Positions 9,070-16,206 of a stretch of DNA of 17,081 bases are shown here, in pieces. The notes beneath the pieces are model-generated. The model was not told the DNA's origin, did no database searches, and was given only the letters and a program-made list of their open reading frames with translations. Positions within the stretch are counted from its first letter, which is position 1. The number at the start of each line of letters is the position of its first letter. The stretch lies in the NCBI GenBank assembly GCA_012841845.1, contig DUTZ01000561.1, positions 1-17,081 on the forward strand, written 5' to 3'. The stretch comes from Actinomycetales bacterium. GTDB lineage: Bacteria > Actinomycetota > Actinomycetes > Mycobacteriales > Mycobacteriaceae. The position numbers and the translations under genes are program-made.

Positions 9070-9488
9070 CCTCGACCGTGACGCCGACGGGTCCGGCCAC
9101 CGGGGCGCCGGCCCCCCGGTTCCGCTCCGACGCCCCCGTCGAGCGGGGCATGCGCCGTGTCCTGCGGGTCGACCGCCCCGACCGGGCCGCCGGGGCCGGC
9201 GCACACCGGGCGTTCCGGGTCTCCGTGGCGGTCTCTGCGGTGCGGTGCGTCATCACCTACCTCGCGGTCCCGGTCCTGGTCCCGCTGGTGAGCCTGTCCG
9301 GCTGGGTCGCCGCCCCGGTGGGCATCGCCCTGTGCGTGGTCGCCGTGGTCAACGGGATCGTCAGTGTCCGCCGCTTCTGGGCCGCCGACCACCCGCGGCG
9401 GTGGATGTACACCGGCTTCATGGGAGTCGTCTTCGTGATCCTCGGGATCGCCCTGGTCTCCGAGCTGACCCGATGGGGGGTGATGTGA
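9066..9488 (+). CDS. Small membrane protein, 140 residues, unknown function
   Basis: From the GTG at 9066 the protein has a polar, proline- and arginine-rich N-terminus (about 1-50) and three predicted membrane helices (about 52-77, 81-101 and 115-134). The loop RRFWAADHPRRW between the last two helices carries aromatic and basic residues. No family is recognised. The GTG overlaps the previous stop by 4 bases (GTGA). An upstream in-frame start exists within the 99-residue gene but would require a long overlap and a non-hydrophobic arginine-rich extension, so it is rejected. Confidence 0.72.
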   Translation: MTSTVTPTGPATGAPAPRFRSDAPVERGMRRVLRVDRPDRAAGAGAHRAFRVSVAVSAVRCVITYLAVPVLVPLVSLSGWVAAPVGIALCVVAVVNGIVSVRRFWAADHPRRWMYTGFMGVVFVILGIALVSELTRWGVM

Positions 9489-9622
9489 TGACCGCGGGTG
9501 CACACGACCGGGAGTCCGACCTCCCGGACGAGAAGCCGAGCGAACTGGAGAGCGCGCTGCTCACCCTGTCGATGTTCGGCGGGCTCGTCCTCTTCGGCCT
9601 CGGCTGCCTGGTGATGTGGTGA
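9488..9622 (+). CDS. Very small single-helix membrane protein, 44 residues
   Basis: ATG 9488 shares one base with the stop of the preceding gene (TGATG), a classic translational coupling junction. The product has an acidic, hydrophilic N-terminus ([14 protein letters not shown]) and one membrane helix at about 23-43, ending two residues or so after it. This is the shape of small subunits of respiratory oxidases and reductases, but sequence similarity was not established. It is the last gene of the norZ chain. Confidence 0.65.
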   Translation: MTAGAHDRESDLPDEKPSELESALLTLSMFGGLVLFGLGCLVMW

Positions 9623-9666
9623 GGGCGCCCCGGCCCCGGGCCCTCGACCGGCCCGCGGCCGCGGGC
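9621..9666 (+). terminator. Two GC-rich hairpins closing the norZ chain
   Basis: GAGGGC at 9621-9626 pairs with GCCCTC at 9640-9645, with further pairing inside the loop; it begins at the stop of the 44-residue gene. A second, perfect 16-base palindrome follows at 9651-9666 (centre GCGGCCGC). No T-tract follows. They sit just upstream of the map promoter-like box, so termination of the norZ transcript is the simplest reading. Confidence 0.45.
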
Positions 9667-9671
9667 GGACC

Positions 9672-9677
9672 TATCCT
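9672..9677 (+). promoter_or_regulatory. -10 element of map, leaderless configuration
   Basis: TATCCT fits the actinobacterial TANNNT -10 pattern and ends 6 bases before the map ATG. Transcription would begin at or very near the A of the start codon. GGAG at 9678-9681 is only 2 bases from the ATG, too close for a normal ribosome binding site, which favours the leaderless reading. Confidence 0.5.
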
Positions 9678-9683
9678 GGAGCA

Positions 9684-10559
9684 ATGACCTCCGCGACCCG
9701 TCCGCCCCTGACCCCCGGTGAGCCCACCCCGATCCGGACCGTGCCCGAGTCCGTCCCGCGTCCCGAGTACGTGTGGAAGGACCGGGTGGCGGAGAACATC
9801 GGCGAACCGTGGGTGCAGACGCCCGAGGTGATCGAGGCGATGCGGGCCGCGTGCACGCTCGCGGCGGACGCGCTCGCCGTGGCGGGCGCGGCGGTGGCGC
9901 CCGGGGTGACGACGGACGAGATCGACCGGATCGCCCACGAGTACCTCTGCGACCACGGCGCCTACCCCTCGACCCTCGGCTACAAGGACTTCCCCAAGTC
10001 CTGCTGCGTCTCGCTCAACGAGGTGATCTGCCACGGCATCCCCGACTCGACCGTGATCGCCGACGGCGACATCGTCAACATCGATGTCACCGCCTACCTC
10101 GGGGGCGTCCACGGCGACACCAACGCCACGTTCCTCGCCGGGGACGTGAGCGAGGAGAACCGGCTCCTCGTGGAGCGCACCGAGGAGGCCATGAACCGGG
10201 GGATCCGGGCCATCCGGCCGGGCCGCGAGGTCAACGTCATCGGCCGGGTGATCGAGTCCTACGCCCGCCGCTTCGACTACACGGTGGTGCGCGCCTTCAC
10301 CGGCCACGGCGTGGGTCCGACCTTCCACAACGGCCTCGTGGTGTTGCACTACGACGACCCGGCGCGCACCGAGGTGCTCGAGCCGGGGATGACGCTGACG
10401 GTGGAGCCGATGATCGCGCTCGGCGGGGACGGCTACGACGTGTGGGACGACGGGTGGACCGTCACCACCGCGGACAAGGCCTGGACGGCCCAGTTCGAGC
10501 ACACCGTCCTGGTCACCGAGGACGGCCACGAGGTCCTCACGCTCCCGTCCGACCGGTGA
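9684..10559 (+). CDS. map: Methionine aminopeptidase, type I (MapB-like)
   Basis: This cytoplasmic metalloenzyme removes the initiator methionine from nascent proteins. The 291-residue product aligns with mycobacterial MapB, including its N-terminal extension of about 40 residues with the SH3-binding-like proline-rich stretch. All five metal ligands are visible: Asp134, Asp145, His208, Glu241 and Glu272. His117 in ICHGIP is the substrate-binding histidine, and [12 protein letters not shown] and [15 protein letters not shown] are family hallmarks. The ATG at 9684 is supported by a leaderless-type promoter. The stop overlaps the cobQ GTG by 4 bases. Confidence 0.96.
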   Translation: MTSATRPPLTPGEPTPIRTVPESVPRPEYVWKDRVAENIGEPWVQTPEVIEAMRAACTLAADALAVAGAAVAPGVTTDEIDRIAHEYLCDHGAYPSTLGYKDFPKSCCVSLNEVICHGIPDSTVIADGDIVNIDVTAYLGGVHGDTNATFLAGDVSEENRLLVERTEEAMNRGIRAIRPGREVNVIGRVIESYARRFDYTVVRAFTGHGVGPTFHNGLVVLHYDDPARTEVLEPGMTLTVEPMIALGGDGYDVWDDGWTVTTADKAWTAQFEHTVLVTEDGHEVLTLPSDR

Positions 10560-12133
10560 CCGCGGGCGCGCTGCTCGTCGCCGGCACCACCTCGGACGCC
10601 GGCAAGAGCGCGGTGGTGGCCGGGCTCTGCCGGCTGCTCGCGCGGCGCGGGGTCTCTGTGGCGCCGTTCAAGGCGCAGAACATGTCCAACAACTCGGTGG
10701 TCACCGCCGACGGCGGCGAGATCGGCCGGGCGCAGGCACTGCAGGCCGAGGCCGCCGGCATCCCGGCGACCGTGGACCTCAACCCCGTGTTGCTCAAGCC
10801 CGGCTCCGACCGCACCTCGCAGCTCGTCCTGCGCGGCCGGGCGGTGGCCGAGGTCGGCGCCCGCGACTACCACGCTCACCGCGGCGCGCTGCTCGCCGAG
10901 GTGACGGCCGCGCTCGCGGACCTGCGCTCCCGCCACGACGCGGTGATCTGCGAGGGCGCGGGCTCGCCGGCGGAGATCAACCTGCGTGCCACGGACCTGT
11001 CCAACATGGGTCTGGCCCGCGCCGCGGACCTGCCGGTCGTCGTGGTGGGGGACATCGACCGCGGCGGGGTGCTGGCCCACCTCGCCGGGACGGTGGGCGT
11101 CCTCGAGCCCGCCGACCAGGCGCACGTGGCCGGCTTCGTCGTCAACAAGTTCCGCGGTGACCCCGCGCTGCTCGCACCGGGGCTGGACATGGTCGCCGGT
11201 CTCACCGGCCGCCCGGTGCTCGGCGTCCTGCCGTTCCTCGAGGACCTGTGGATCGACGCCGAGGACTCCCTCGGCACGACCGTCGGCAGCGTCGTCGGGC
11301 GGCCCGGACCACCCCGGGGCTCCCGGGGCCTGAGGGTGGCCGCGGTCCGCCTGCCCCGCGTGTCCAACTCGACGGATGTGGAGGCGCTGGCGTGCGAGCC
11401 CGGCGTCCGGGTGACGTGGGTGGACCACCCGGCCGCGCTGGTCGGGGCGGACCTCGTCGTGCTGCCCGGCACCCGCGCCACCGTGTCCGACCTGGGCTGG
11501 TTGCGGCGGACCGGGCTCGCGGACGCCGTCCTCGGCCATGCCCGCGCCGGGGGAGCCGTGCTCGGGATCTGCGGCGGCTTCCAGATGCTGGGCCGACGGA
11601 TCGTCGACCCGGTGGAGTCCGGGTCCTCGACACCCGTCGAGGGCCTGGGTCTGCTCGACGTGGAGGTGGACTTCGCGCCCGACAAGGTGGTCCGTCGACG
11701 CGCGGGGGTCGACCGGTCGTCCGGGGGCGGGGTGGCGGTCGAGGGCTACGAGATCCACCACGGACGGGTGACCCGGGCCGCCGAGGCACCCCTGCTCGAC
11801 CTCGGCGACGACGAGGGGGAGGGGGCGCGCCGCGGTGCCGTCGCCGGGACGCACTGGCACGGACTGCTCGCCTCCGACGCCTACCGCCGCGGGTTCCTCA
11901 CCGACCTCGCCCGGCGCATCGGGGCCGACGGGTTCCGCGTGGCCCCGGACGTCTCCGTCGCCGCGGTGCGCACCGCGCAACTCGACCTGCTCGCCGACGC
12001 GATCGAGGAGCACTGCGACGTCCCCGCGCTGCTGCGCCTGCTCGAGGCCGGCGTGCCCGCCGGGCTCCCCACCCTCGCCCTCACCCGGTCCGACGCCGCG
12101 CGAGCGGCCGGGCGGCGCGGCGGGCCCGCCTAG
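10556..12133 (+). CDS. cobQ: Cobyric acid synthase (CobQ)
   Basis: CobQ amidates four carboxylates of adenosylcobyrinic acid a,c-diamide with glutamine and ATP, a late step of cobalamin synthesis. The 525-residue protein starts with the P-loop-like GTTSDAGKS, the signature [10 protein letters not shown] and [12 protein letters not shown] typical of CobQ rather than CobB. The C-terminal half is a class I glutamine amidotransferase domain with nucleophile Cys339 in [11 protein letters not shown] and the His433/His435 region in THWHG. The GTG start overlaps the map stop (GTGA), so the two are co-translated. The stop codon overlaps the convergent mtr stop. It lies apart from the other cob genes; a chelatase subunit gene lies 4 kb downstream. 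The BioD-like P-loop is intact, so the enzyme should be active. Confidence 0.95.
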   Translation: MTAGALLVAGTTSDAGKSAVVAGLCRLLARRGVSVAPFKAQNMSNNSVVTADGGEIGRAQALQAEAAGIPATVDLNPVLLKPGSDRTSQLVLRGRAVAEVGARDYHAHRGALLAEVTAALADLRSRHDAVICEGAGSPAEINLRATDLSNMGLARAADLPVVVVGDIDRGGVLAHLAGTVGVLEPADQAHVAGFVVNKFRGDPALLAPGLDMVAGLTGRPVLGVLPFLEDLWIDAEDSLGTTVGSVVGRPGPPRGSRGLRVAAVRLPRVSNSTDVEALACEPGVRVTWVDHPAALVGADLVVLPGTRATVSDLGWLRRTGLADAVLGHARAGGAVLGICGGFQMLGRRIVDPVESGSSTPVEGLGLLDVEVDFAPDKVVRRRAGVDRSSGGGVAVEGYEIHHGRVTRAAEAPLLDLGDDEGEGARRGAVAGTHWHGLLASDAYRRGFLTDLARRIGADGFRVAPDVSVAAVRTAQLDLLADAIEEHCDVPALLRLLEAGVPAGLPTLALTRSDAARAAGRRGGPA

Positions 12134-13530
12134 AACCCGCGGTCCGGGAAGTCGAGCCCCAGCAGCGCGTTCTCGACGACCTCGGCCAGGGCCGGGTGGA
12201 TCCAGTACTGGCCGCGGGCGAGCTGCGGCACGGTCTGCCCGAACTCCATGGCCTGGACGAGGATCTGGACGAGCGACGGCGCGTGCGCGCCCATGAGGTG
12301 GGCGCCGAGCAGCAGGCCCGTGGCCCGGTCGGCGACGAGCTTGCAGCAGCCCACCGAGTCCTCCATGGCCCAGCCATAGGCCACGTCGCCGTAGTCCTGG
12401 CACTTCACCGTGACGTCGTACCCGGCCTCGCGCGCCTCGGCCTCGGTCATCCCCACCGAGGCCACCTGGGGCCAGGAGAACACCGCGTACGGGACGGTGC
12501 TGTGGTGGAACGGCTGGAGGTCGTCCGGGTGGCGGAGGTTGTGGCCCACGACCCGCTGCTCGTGGTTGGCCACGTGCTTGAGCTGGAAGGGCGAGGACAC
12601 GTCGCCGAGTGCCCACACGCCGTCGGCGGTGGTACGCCCGTATTCGTCCACGCGCACCCGGTCGCCGTCCAGCTCCACACCGGCGGCCCCGAGCCCCAGC
12701 CGGTCGGCGTTGGGCGTGCGGCCGGTGGCCACGAGCAGGGCGTCGCCGGAGCACGTGGTGCCGTCGGAGAACGTGATCTCCACGCCGCGGTGGTCCTCGC
12801 CGGTGGCCGTCATCGCCGTCACCGGGTGGCCCAGGCGGACGTCCCAGCGCGAGCGCGCGGCCTCGGTGAACCGCTCGGCGAGCTCGCGGTCCAGGTGCTT
12901 GAGCAGCACGTCGGAGCGGCCGATCACCGTGACCTCCACGCCGAGCGAGGAGAACACGTGCGCGAACTCGCAGGCGATGAACCCGGATCCCTGGATGACG
13001 AGCGACCGGGGCAGCTCGGGGAGCCGCATGATGTCGTCGCTCGTGTAGTAGGCCACCCCGGCGTCGGTGACGATCTCCGGGACCGACGGGCGGGCCCCGG
13101 CCGCGATGACGACCTGGTCGGCGGAGATGACCGCCCCCGTCCCGGTGTCGATGGTGCGTTCGCCGACGAACGTCGCGTGACCGTCGTACACCGTCACGTT
13201 GTCGCAGCGGTTCCGCCGGTAGTCCTCGCCGCTCGAGGCGATGGGGTCGATCCGGCGGTCGAAGATCCGGGAGACTATGTCGGGCCAGCGCACGCCGTCG
13301 AGCGTCGAGTCCACCCCGTAGGCCGCGGAGTGCCGCACCGCCATCGCGGTGTCCGCGGCGTAGACGAACATCTTGGTGGGGATACACCCCACGTTGAGGC
13401 AGGTGCCCCCGAACGTCCCCTGTTCGCAGATCGCGACGGACTTGTCGGCGAAGGACTCGTCGATGAGCGAGTTGCCGGAACCGGTGCCGATGACGACGAG
13501 GTCGAAGTGGCGGGTGGGGGACGGCGTCAT
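12130..13530 (-). CDS. mtr: Mycothione reductase (NADPH, FAD)
   Basis: This flavoprotein reduces mycothiol disulfide with NADPH and keeps the actinobacterial thiol pool reduced. The 466-residue product has the FAD-binding IGTGSGN near residue 14-20 and the redox disulfide in [14 protein letters not shown] (Cys44, Cys49). The NADPH-binding [19 protein letters not shown] follows, with ATGR, then [18 protein letters not shown], and the interface His445-Glu450 dyad in [23 protein letters not shown] is distinctive of mycothione reductase within the glutathione-reductase family. On the minus strand it follows the hydrolase with a 3-base gap; AGGAG at 13544-13540 is 9 bases before its ATG. Its stop overlaps the cobQ stop. 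Confidence 0.96.
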   Translation of the reverse strand: MTPSPTRHFDLVVIGTGSGNSLIDESFADKSVAICEQGTFGGTCLNVGCIPTKMFVYAADTAMAVRHSAAYGVDSTLDGVRWPDIVSRIFDRRIDPIASSGEDYRRNRCDNVTVYDGHATFVGERTIDTGTGAVISADQVVIAAGARPSVPEIVTDAGVAYYTSDDIMRLPELPRSLVIQGSGFIACEFAHVFSSLGVEVTVIGRSDVLLKHLDRELAERFTEAARSRWDVRLGHPVTAMTATGEDHRGVEITFSDGTTCSGDALLVATGRTPNADRLGLGAAGVELDGDRVRVDEYGRTTADGVWALGDVSSPFQLKHVANHEQRVVGHNLRHPDDLQPFHHSTVPYAVFSWPQVASVGMTEAEAREAGYDVTVKCQDYGDVAYGWAMEDSVGCCKLVADRATGLLLGAHLMGAHAPSLVQILVQAMEFGQTVPQLARGQYWIHPALAEVVENALLGLDFPDRGF

Positions 13531-13533
13531 GGG

Positions 13534-14574
13534 TCAGGACTCCTGGGGGTCGGGGGCGGGGGTGCGGGATCCGAGGACGAGGTCGAGCCAGTCGCCGAGG
13601 TGACCGAAGACCGTCTCGAGGACGTCGGGGCGGGAGAGGAACACGTCGTGCCGGGCCCCCGGGACGGGACGGTCGGTGACGTCGCGGGACACGCGGTCGA
13701 CGTAGCGCTCCATCGACCGTACGTCCAGGATGAGGTCGGTGTGGACGTCGACGACGTCCTCGCGCCGACGGGCGCCGAGCGACGAGGCCGACGACCGCAG
13801 CAGCAGGACCGGCATGGGTAGGTCGAGGCCCTGCTGCAGCCGGCGCTGCCCGCGGCGGATCGCGAGGAGCCAGCCGGCGCGCACGCCCACCCCGCCGAAG
13901 GGCTTGAGGGTGGTGTCGAAGGCGAAGTCGCCGTCGTGGTCGGCGTGGGTACTGCGCCCGTACAGGTCGGAGGTGCGCAGCGGGAGCCGGTAGTAGGGGC
14001 GCTGCGTGCCGAGGACCCGGATGACGCGGTCGAGCACGCCGCGGGCGCGGTCCGGCGCGTCGAGTTGGAACCACGGCGCGTTGAGGACCAGCCCGGCGAC
14101 CGGGTCGAGTTCTCCGCGGTCGCGGCGGCGGGCCAGCCACAGGGGGACGACCAGGCCCCCCGTCGAGTGGGCCGCCACGAGGACGGGCAGGCCGGGCCGT
14201 TCCGCGACGATCACGGCCAGCGCCTGATCGAGCTCGTCGTCGTAGCACCGCAGGTCGGTCGTGAAGTGCGGCGTGAGGCCGTCGCGGCGCGAGCGGCCGC
14301 ACTTGCGCAGATCCAGCGCGTAGGTGGCGACGCCGTGTCCGGCGAGGAACTCGGCGAGATGGGCGTGGAAGAAGTAGTCGGTGAGCCCGTGCACGTAGAG
14401 CAGGACGGCCCGCGCGTCGGCGGGGGCGTCCTCGTGGCGGACCAGGGTCGCGCTGATGGGGCCCTCGCCGTCGGGGTCGTCGCCGAGCGGGAGCTCGCGC
14501 CGGCGGTACGACGGGCCCAGCAGGTCCGCGGTCCACGGCGTGCCGGGCGCGGTGGAGGGGACGGGGGTGGTCAC
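13534..14574 (-). CDS. Alpha/beta hydrolase (monoacylglycerol lipase/lysophospholipase-like)
   Basis: The protein has 346 residues from the GTG at 14574. It shows the serine-hydrolase layout: oxyanion motif VHG at 61-63, LDLRKCGRS at 88-95, nucleophile Ser137 in AAHSTGG, an acidic residue among Asp273-Asp284, and His309 in GARHDVFLS. This matches the Hydrolase_4 (lysophospholipase) group. The substrate is unknown; a lipid ester is likely from the family. No secretion signal is visible, so it should be cytoplasmic. In M. tuberculosis a hydrolase gene (Rv2854) also neighbours mtr. The start is chosen because a TAGTGT box lies 7 bases upstream (leaderless type); GTG 14583 is an alternative 3 codons earlier. 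Confidence 0.88.
   Translation of the reverse strand: MTTPVPSTAPGTPWTADLLGPSYRRRELPLGDDPDGEGPISATLVRHEDAPADARAVLLYVHGLTDYFFHAHLAEFLAGHGVATYALDLRKCGRSRRDGLTPHFTTDLRCYDDELDQALAVIVAERPGLPVLVAAHSTGGLVVPLWLARRRDRGELDPVAGLVLNAPWFQLDAPDRARGVLDRVIRVLGTQRPYYRLPLRTSDLYGRSTHADHDGDFAFDTTLKPFGGVGVRAGWLLAIRRGQRRLQQGLDLPMPVLLLRSSASSLGARRREDVVDVHTDLILDVRSMERYVDRVSRDVTDRPVPGARHDVFLSRPDVLETVFGHLGDWLDLVLGSRTPAPDPQES
13540..13544 (-). promoter_or_regulatory. Ribosome binding site of mtr
   Basis: AGGAG on the minus strand, 9 bases before the mtr ATG and inside the last codons of the hydrolase gene, consistent with coupled translation. Confidence 0.65.
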
Positions 14575-14581
14575 GGCGACC

Positions 14582-14587
14582 ACACTA
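14582..14587 (-). promoter_or_regulatory. -10 element of the hydrolase-mtr operon
   Basis: TAGTGT on the minus strand fits TANNNT and ends 7 bases before GTG 14574, so the transcript would be leaderless or nearly so. It is part of the longer TAGTGTGGT repeated in mirror orientation at 14619-14627. Confidence 0.45.
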
Positions 14588-14618
14588 GTCCGATGTGTCG
14601 GCCCGTCCGTCCGGTGAG

Positions 14619-14624
14619 TAGTGT
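14619..14624 (+). promoter_or_regulatory. -10 element of mqo
   Basis: TAGTGT fits TANNNT and mirrors the hydrolase box. Transcription would begin near 14631, giving mqo a leader of about 80 bases. No convincing -35 sequence is visible. Confidence 0.4.
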
Positions 14625-14667
14625 GGTAACCCGGCGGTCGGGCGTTCTCCGTCCCCACGGGGACGCC

Positions 14668-14706
14668 ATGACCACATTCGGTCCACGACGAGGCGAACGA
14701 GGGTAA
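14668..14706 (+). CDS. Possible 12-codon leader ORF upstream of mqo
   Basis: An ATG at 14668 opens a short reading frame encoding MTTFGPRRGERG and ending in TAA 3 bases before the mqo start. GGGGA at 14659-14663 lies 4 bases upstream and could bind ribosomes; it is also part of a hairpin (GTCCCC/GGGGAC, 14651-14664). The mqo ribosome binding site GAGGG (14699-14703) lies inside this frame. It may tune mqo translation. Chance occurrence is quite possible for so short a frame. Confidence 0.3.
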   Translation: MTTFGPRRGERG

Positions 14707-14709
14707 CCG

Positions 14710-16206
14710 GTGACTGCGGATCAGGTGGCAAAGCACGGAACGACGGACGTCGCGCTCATCGGCGCCGGCACCATGAGCGCCACGCTGGGCGCCCTTCTGC
14801 GACGGCTGCAGCCGGAGTGGAACATCGAGGTGTTCGAGCGGCTCGAGGGCCCGGCCCTGGAGTCGTCGGACGCGTGGAACAACGCGGGTACCGGCCACTC
14901 GGCGCTGTGCGAGCTCAACTACTCGCCCAAGACCGCCGACGGTGGCGTGGACATCACCAAGGCCGTCAGCGTCAACGAGAAGTTCCAGGTGTCGCGCCAG
15001 TTCTGGTCGTACGCCGTGGAGAACACGATCCTCGGTGACCCCACCGAGTGGATCCGCCCCGTCCCGCACATGAGCTTCGTGACCGGCGCGGACGGCCAGG
15101 ACTACCTGCGCAAGCGCTACGACGCGCTCGCCGGGCACACCCTGTTCCCCGGCATGAACCACACCACCGACCACGCCGAGCTCGAGCGCCTGGTGCCCCT
15201 CATGGCGCGTGGGCGCTCGGCGGAGCAGCCCTTCGCCCTGAGCTACTTCGACAACGGCACGGACGTCAACTTCGGCGCCCTCACCCGCCAGCTCATCAAG
15301 TACCTCACCCGCACCGGCACCGAGGTCCACTACCAGAACCAGGTCAAGGACCTCGAGCGGAACACCGACGGCTCCTGGCGTCTGACCGTGGTCAACCGCC
15401 ACACCGGTGACGAGCGGACGATCGACGCCAAGTTCGTCTTCGTGGGTGCCGGCGGCGGTGCCCTGCACCTGCTGCAGAAGTCCGGGATCCCGGAGATCCG
15501 CGGCATCGGTGGCTTCCCGGTGGGCGGCCAGTGGCTGCGCTGCACCAACGAGGAGCTGGTCCAGCAGCACCAGGCCAAGGTGTACAGCCAGGCCTCGGTG
15601 GGCGCCCCGCCCATGTCCGTGCCGCACCTGGACACCCGCGTCATCGACGGCAAGAAGGGCCTGCTCTTCGGCCCGTTCGCCGGCTGGACTCCGAAGTTCC
15701 TCAAGCAGGGCAGCTTCACCGACCTGCCGCGCAGCGTCAAGCCGGGCAACCTGCTGCCCATGGCCAACATCGGCATCACCGAGATGGGCCTGGTCAAGTA
15801 CCTCATCACCGAGCTCGCCAAGAACCACTCGGCGCGCGTGGACACCCTGCGCGACTTCGTGCCCTCGGCCGTGGACGGCGACTGGGAGAAGGTCGTCGCC
15901 GGGCAGCGCGTCCAGGTGATCAAGCCCAACGGCCGCGGGGGGACGCTCGAGTTCGGCACCGCCGTGGTCAACTCCGCAGACGGCTCGATCGCTGGCCTGC
16001 TGGGCGCCTCGCCGGGCGCCTCGACGGCCGTGGACGCCATGGTGGACGTGCTCCGGCGCTGCTTCCCGAGCCGCTTCGCCGACTGGAAGCCCGCGCTCGA
16101 GGAGATGATCCCGTCGCTCGGCCGCAACCTCGCCGAGGAGCAGGCCCTGTTCACCGAGCAGTTCGAGCGCTCCACCAAGACCCTCAAGCTCGACCAGCAG
16201 GCGTGA
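14710..16206 (+). CDS. mqo: Malate:quinone oxidoreductase
   Basis: This peripheral membrane FAD enzyme oxidises malate to oxaloacetate and passes electrons to menaquinone, linking the TCA cycle to respiration. The 498-residue protein has the FAD-binding [12 protein letters not shown] at residues 16-27, then [16 protein letters not shown] and [12 protein letters not shown]. These are followed by [48 protein letters not shown] and the C-terminal [15 protein letters not shown]. All are hallmarks of Mqo. The GTG at 14710 has GAGGG 6 bases upstream. The reading frame is intact. The stop overlaps the chelatase GTG by 4 bases. Both NorZ and Mqo meet at the quinone pool, but they are in separate transcripts. 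Confidence 0.97.
   Translation: MTADQVAKHGTTDVALIGAGTMSATLGALLRRLQPEWNIEVFERLEGPALESSDAWNNAGTGHSALCELNYSPKTADGGVDITKAVSVNEKFQVSRQFWSYAVENTILGDPTEWIRPVPHMSFVTGADGQDYLRKRYDALAGHTLFPGMNHTTDHAELERLVPLMARGRSAEQPFALSYFDNGTDVNFGALTRQLIKYLTRTGTEVHYQNQVKDLERNTDGSWRLTVVNRHTGDERTIDAKFVFVGAGGGALHLLQKSGIPEIRGIGGFPVGGQWLRCTNEELVQQHQAKVYSQASVGAPPMSVPHLDTRVIDGKKGLLFGPFAGWTPKFLKQGSFTDLPRSVKPGNLLPMANIGITEMGLVKYLITELAKNHSARVDTLRDFVPSAVDGDWEKVVAGQRVQVIKPNGRGGTLEFGTAVVNSADGSIAGLLGASPGASTAVDAMVDVLRRCFPSRFADWKPALEEMIPSLGRNLAEEQALFTEQFERSTKTLKLDQQA

Larger units (their letters stand above)
14579..14627. repeat. Inverted repeat in the hydrolase/mqo divergent promoter region
   Basis: ACCACACTAGTC at 14579-14590 and GAGTAGTGTGGT at 14616-14627 are reverse complements at 11 of 12 positions, separated by 25 bases. 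Each arm contains a TAGTGT hexamer that could be the -10 box of the gene it points to. It could be either two similar promoters or paired operator sites for one regulator of both operons. Confidence 0.55.

Noticed and set aside
10433..14536. A 1367-codon open frame on the minus strand spanning cobQ, mtr and the hydrolase
   Set aside because: It runs antisense to cobQ and out of frame with mtr and the hydrolase. Its translation is an arginine/proline/glycine-rich shadow with no family motifs, an effect of the high GC third positions.
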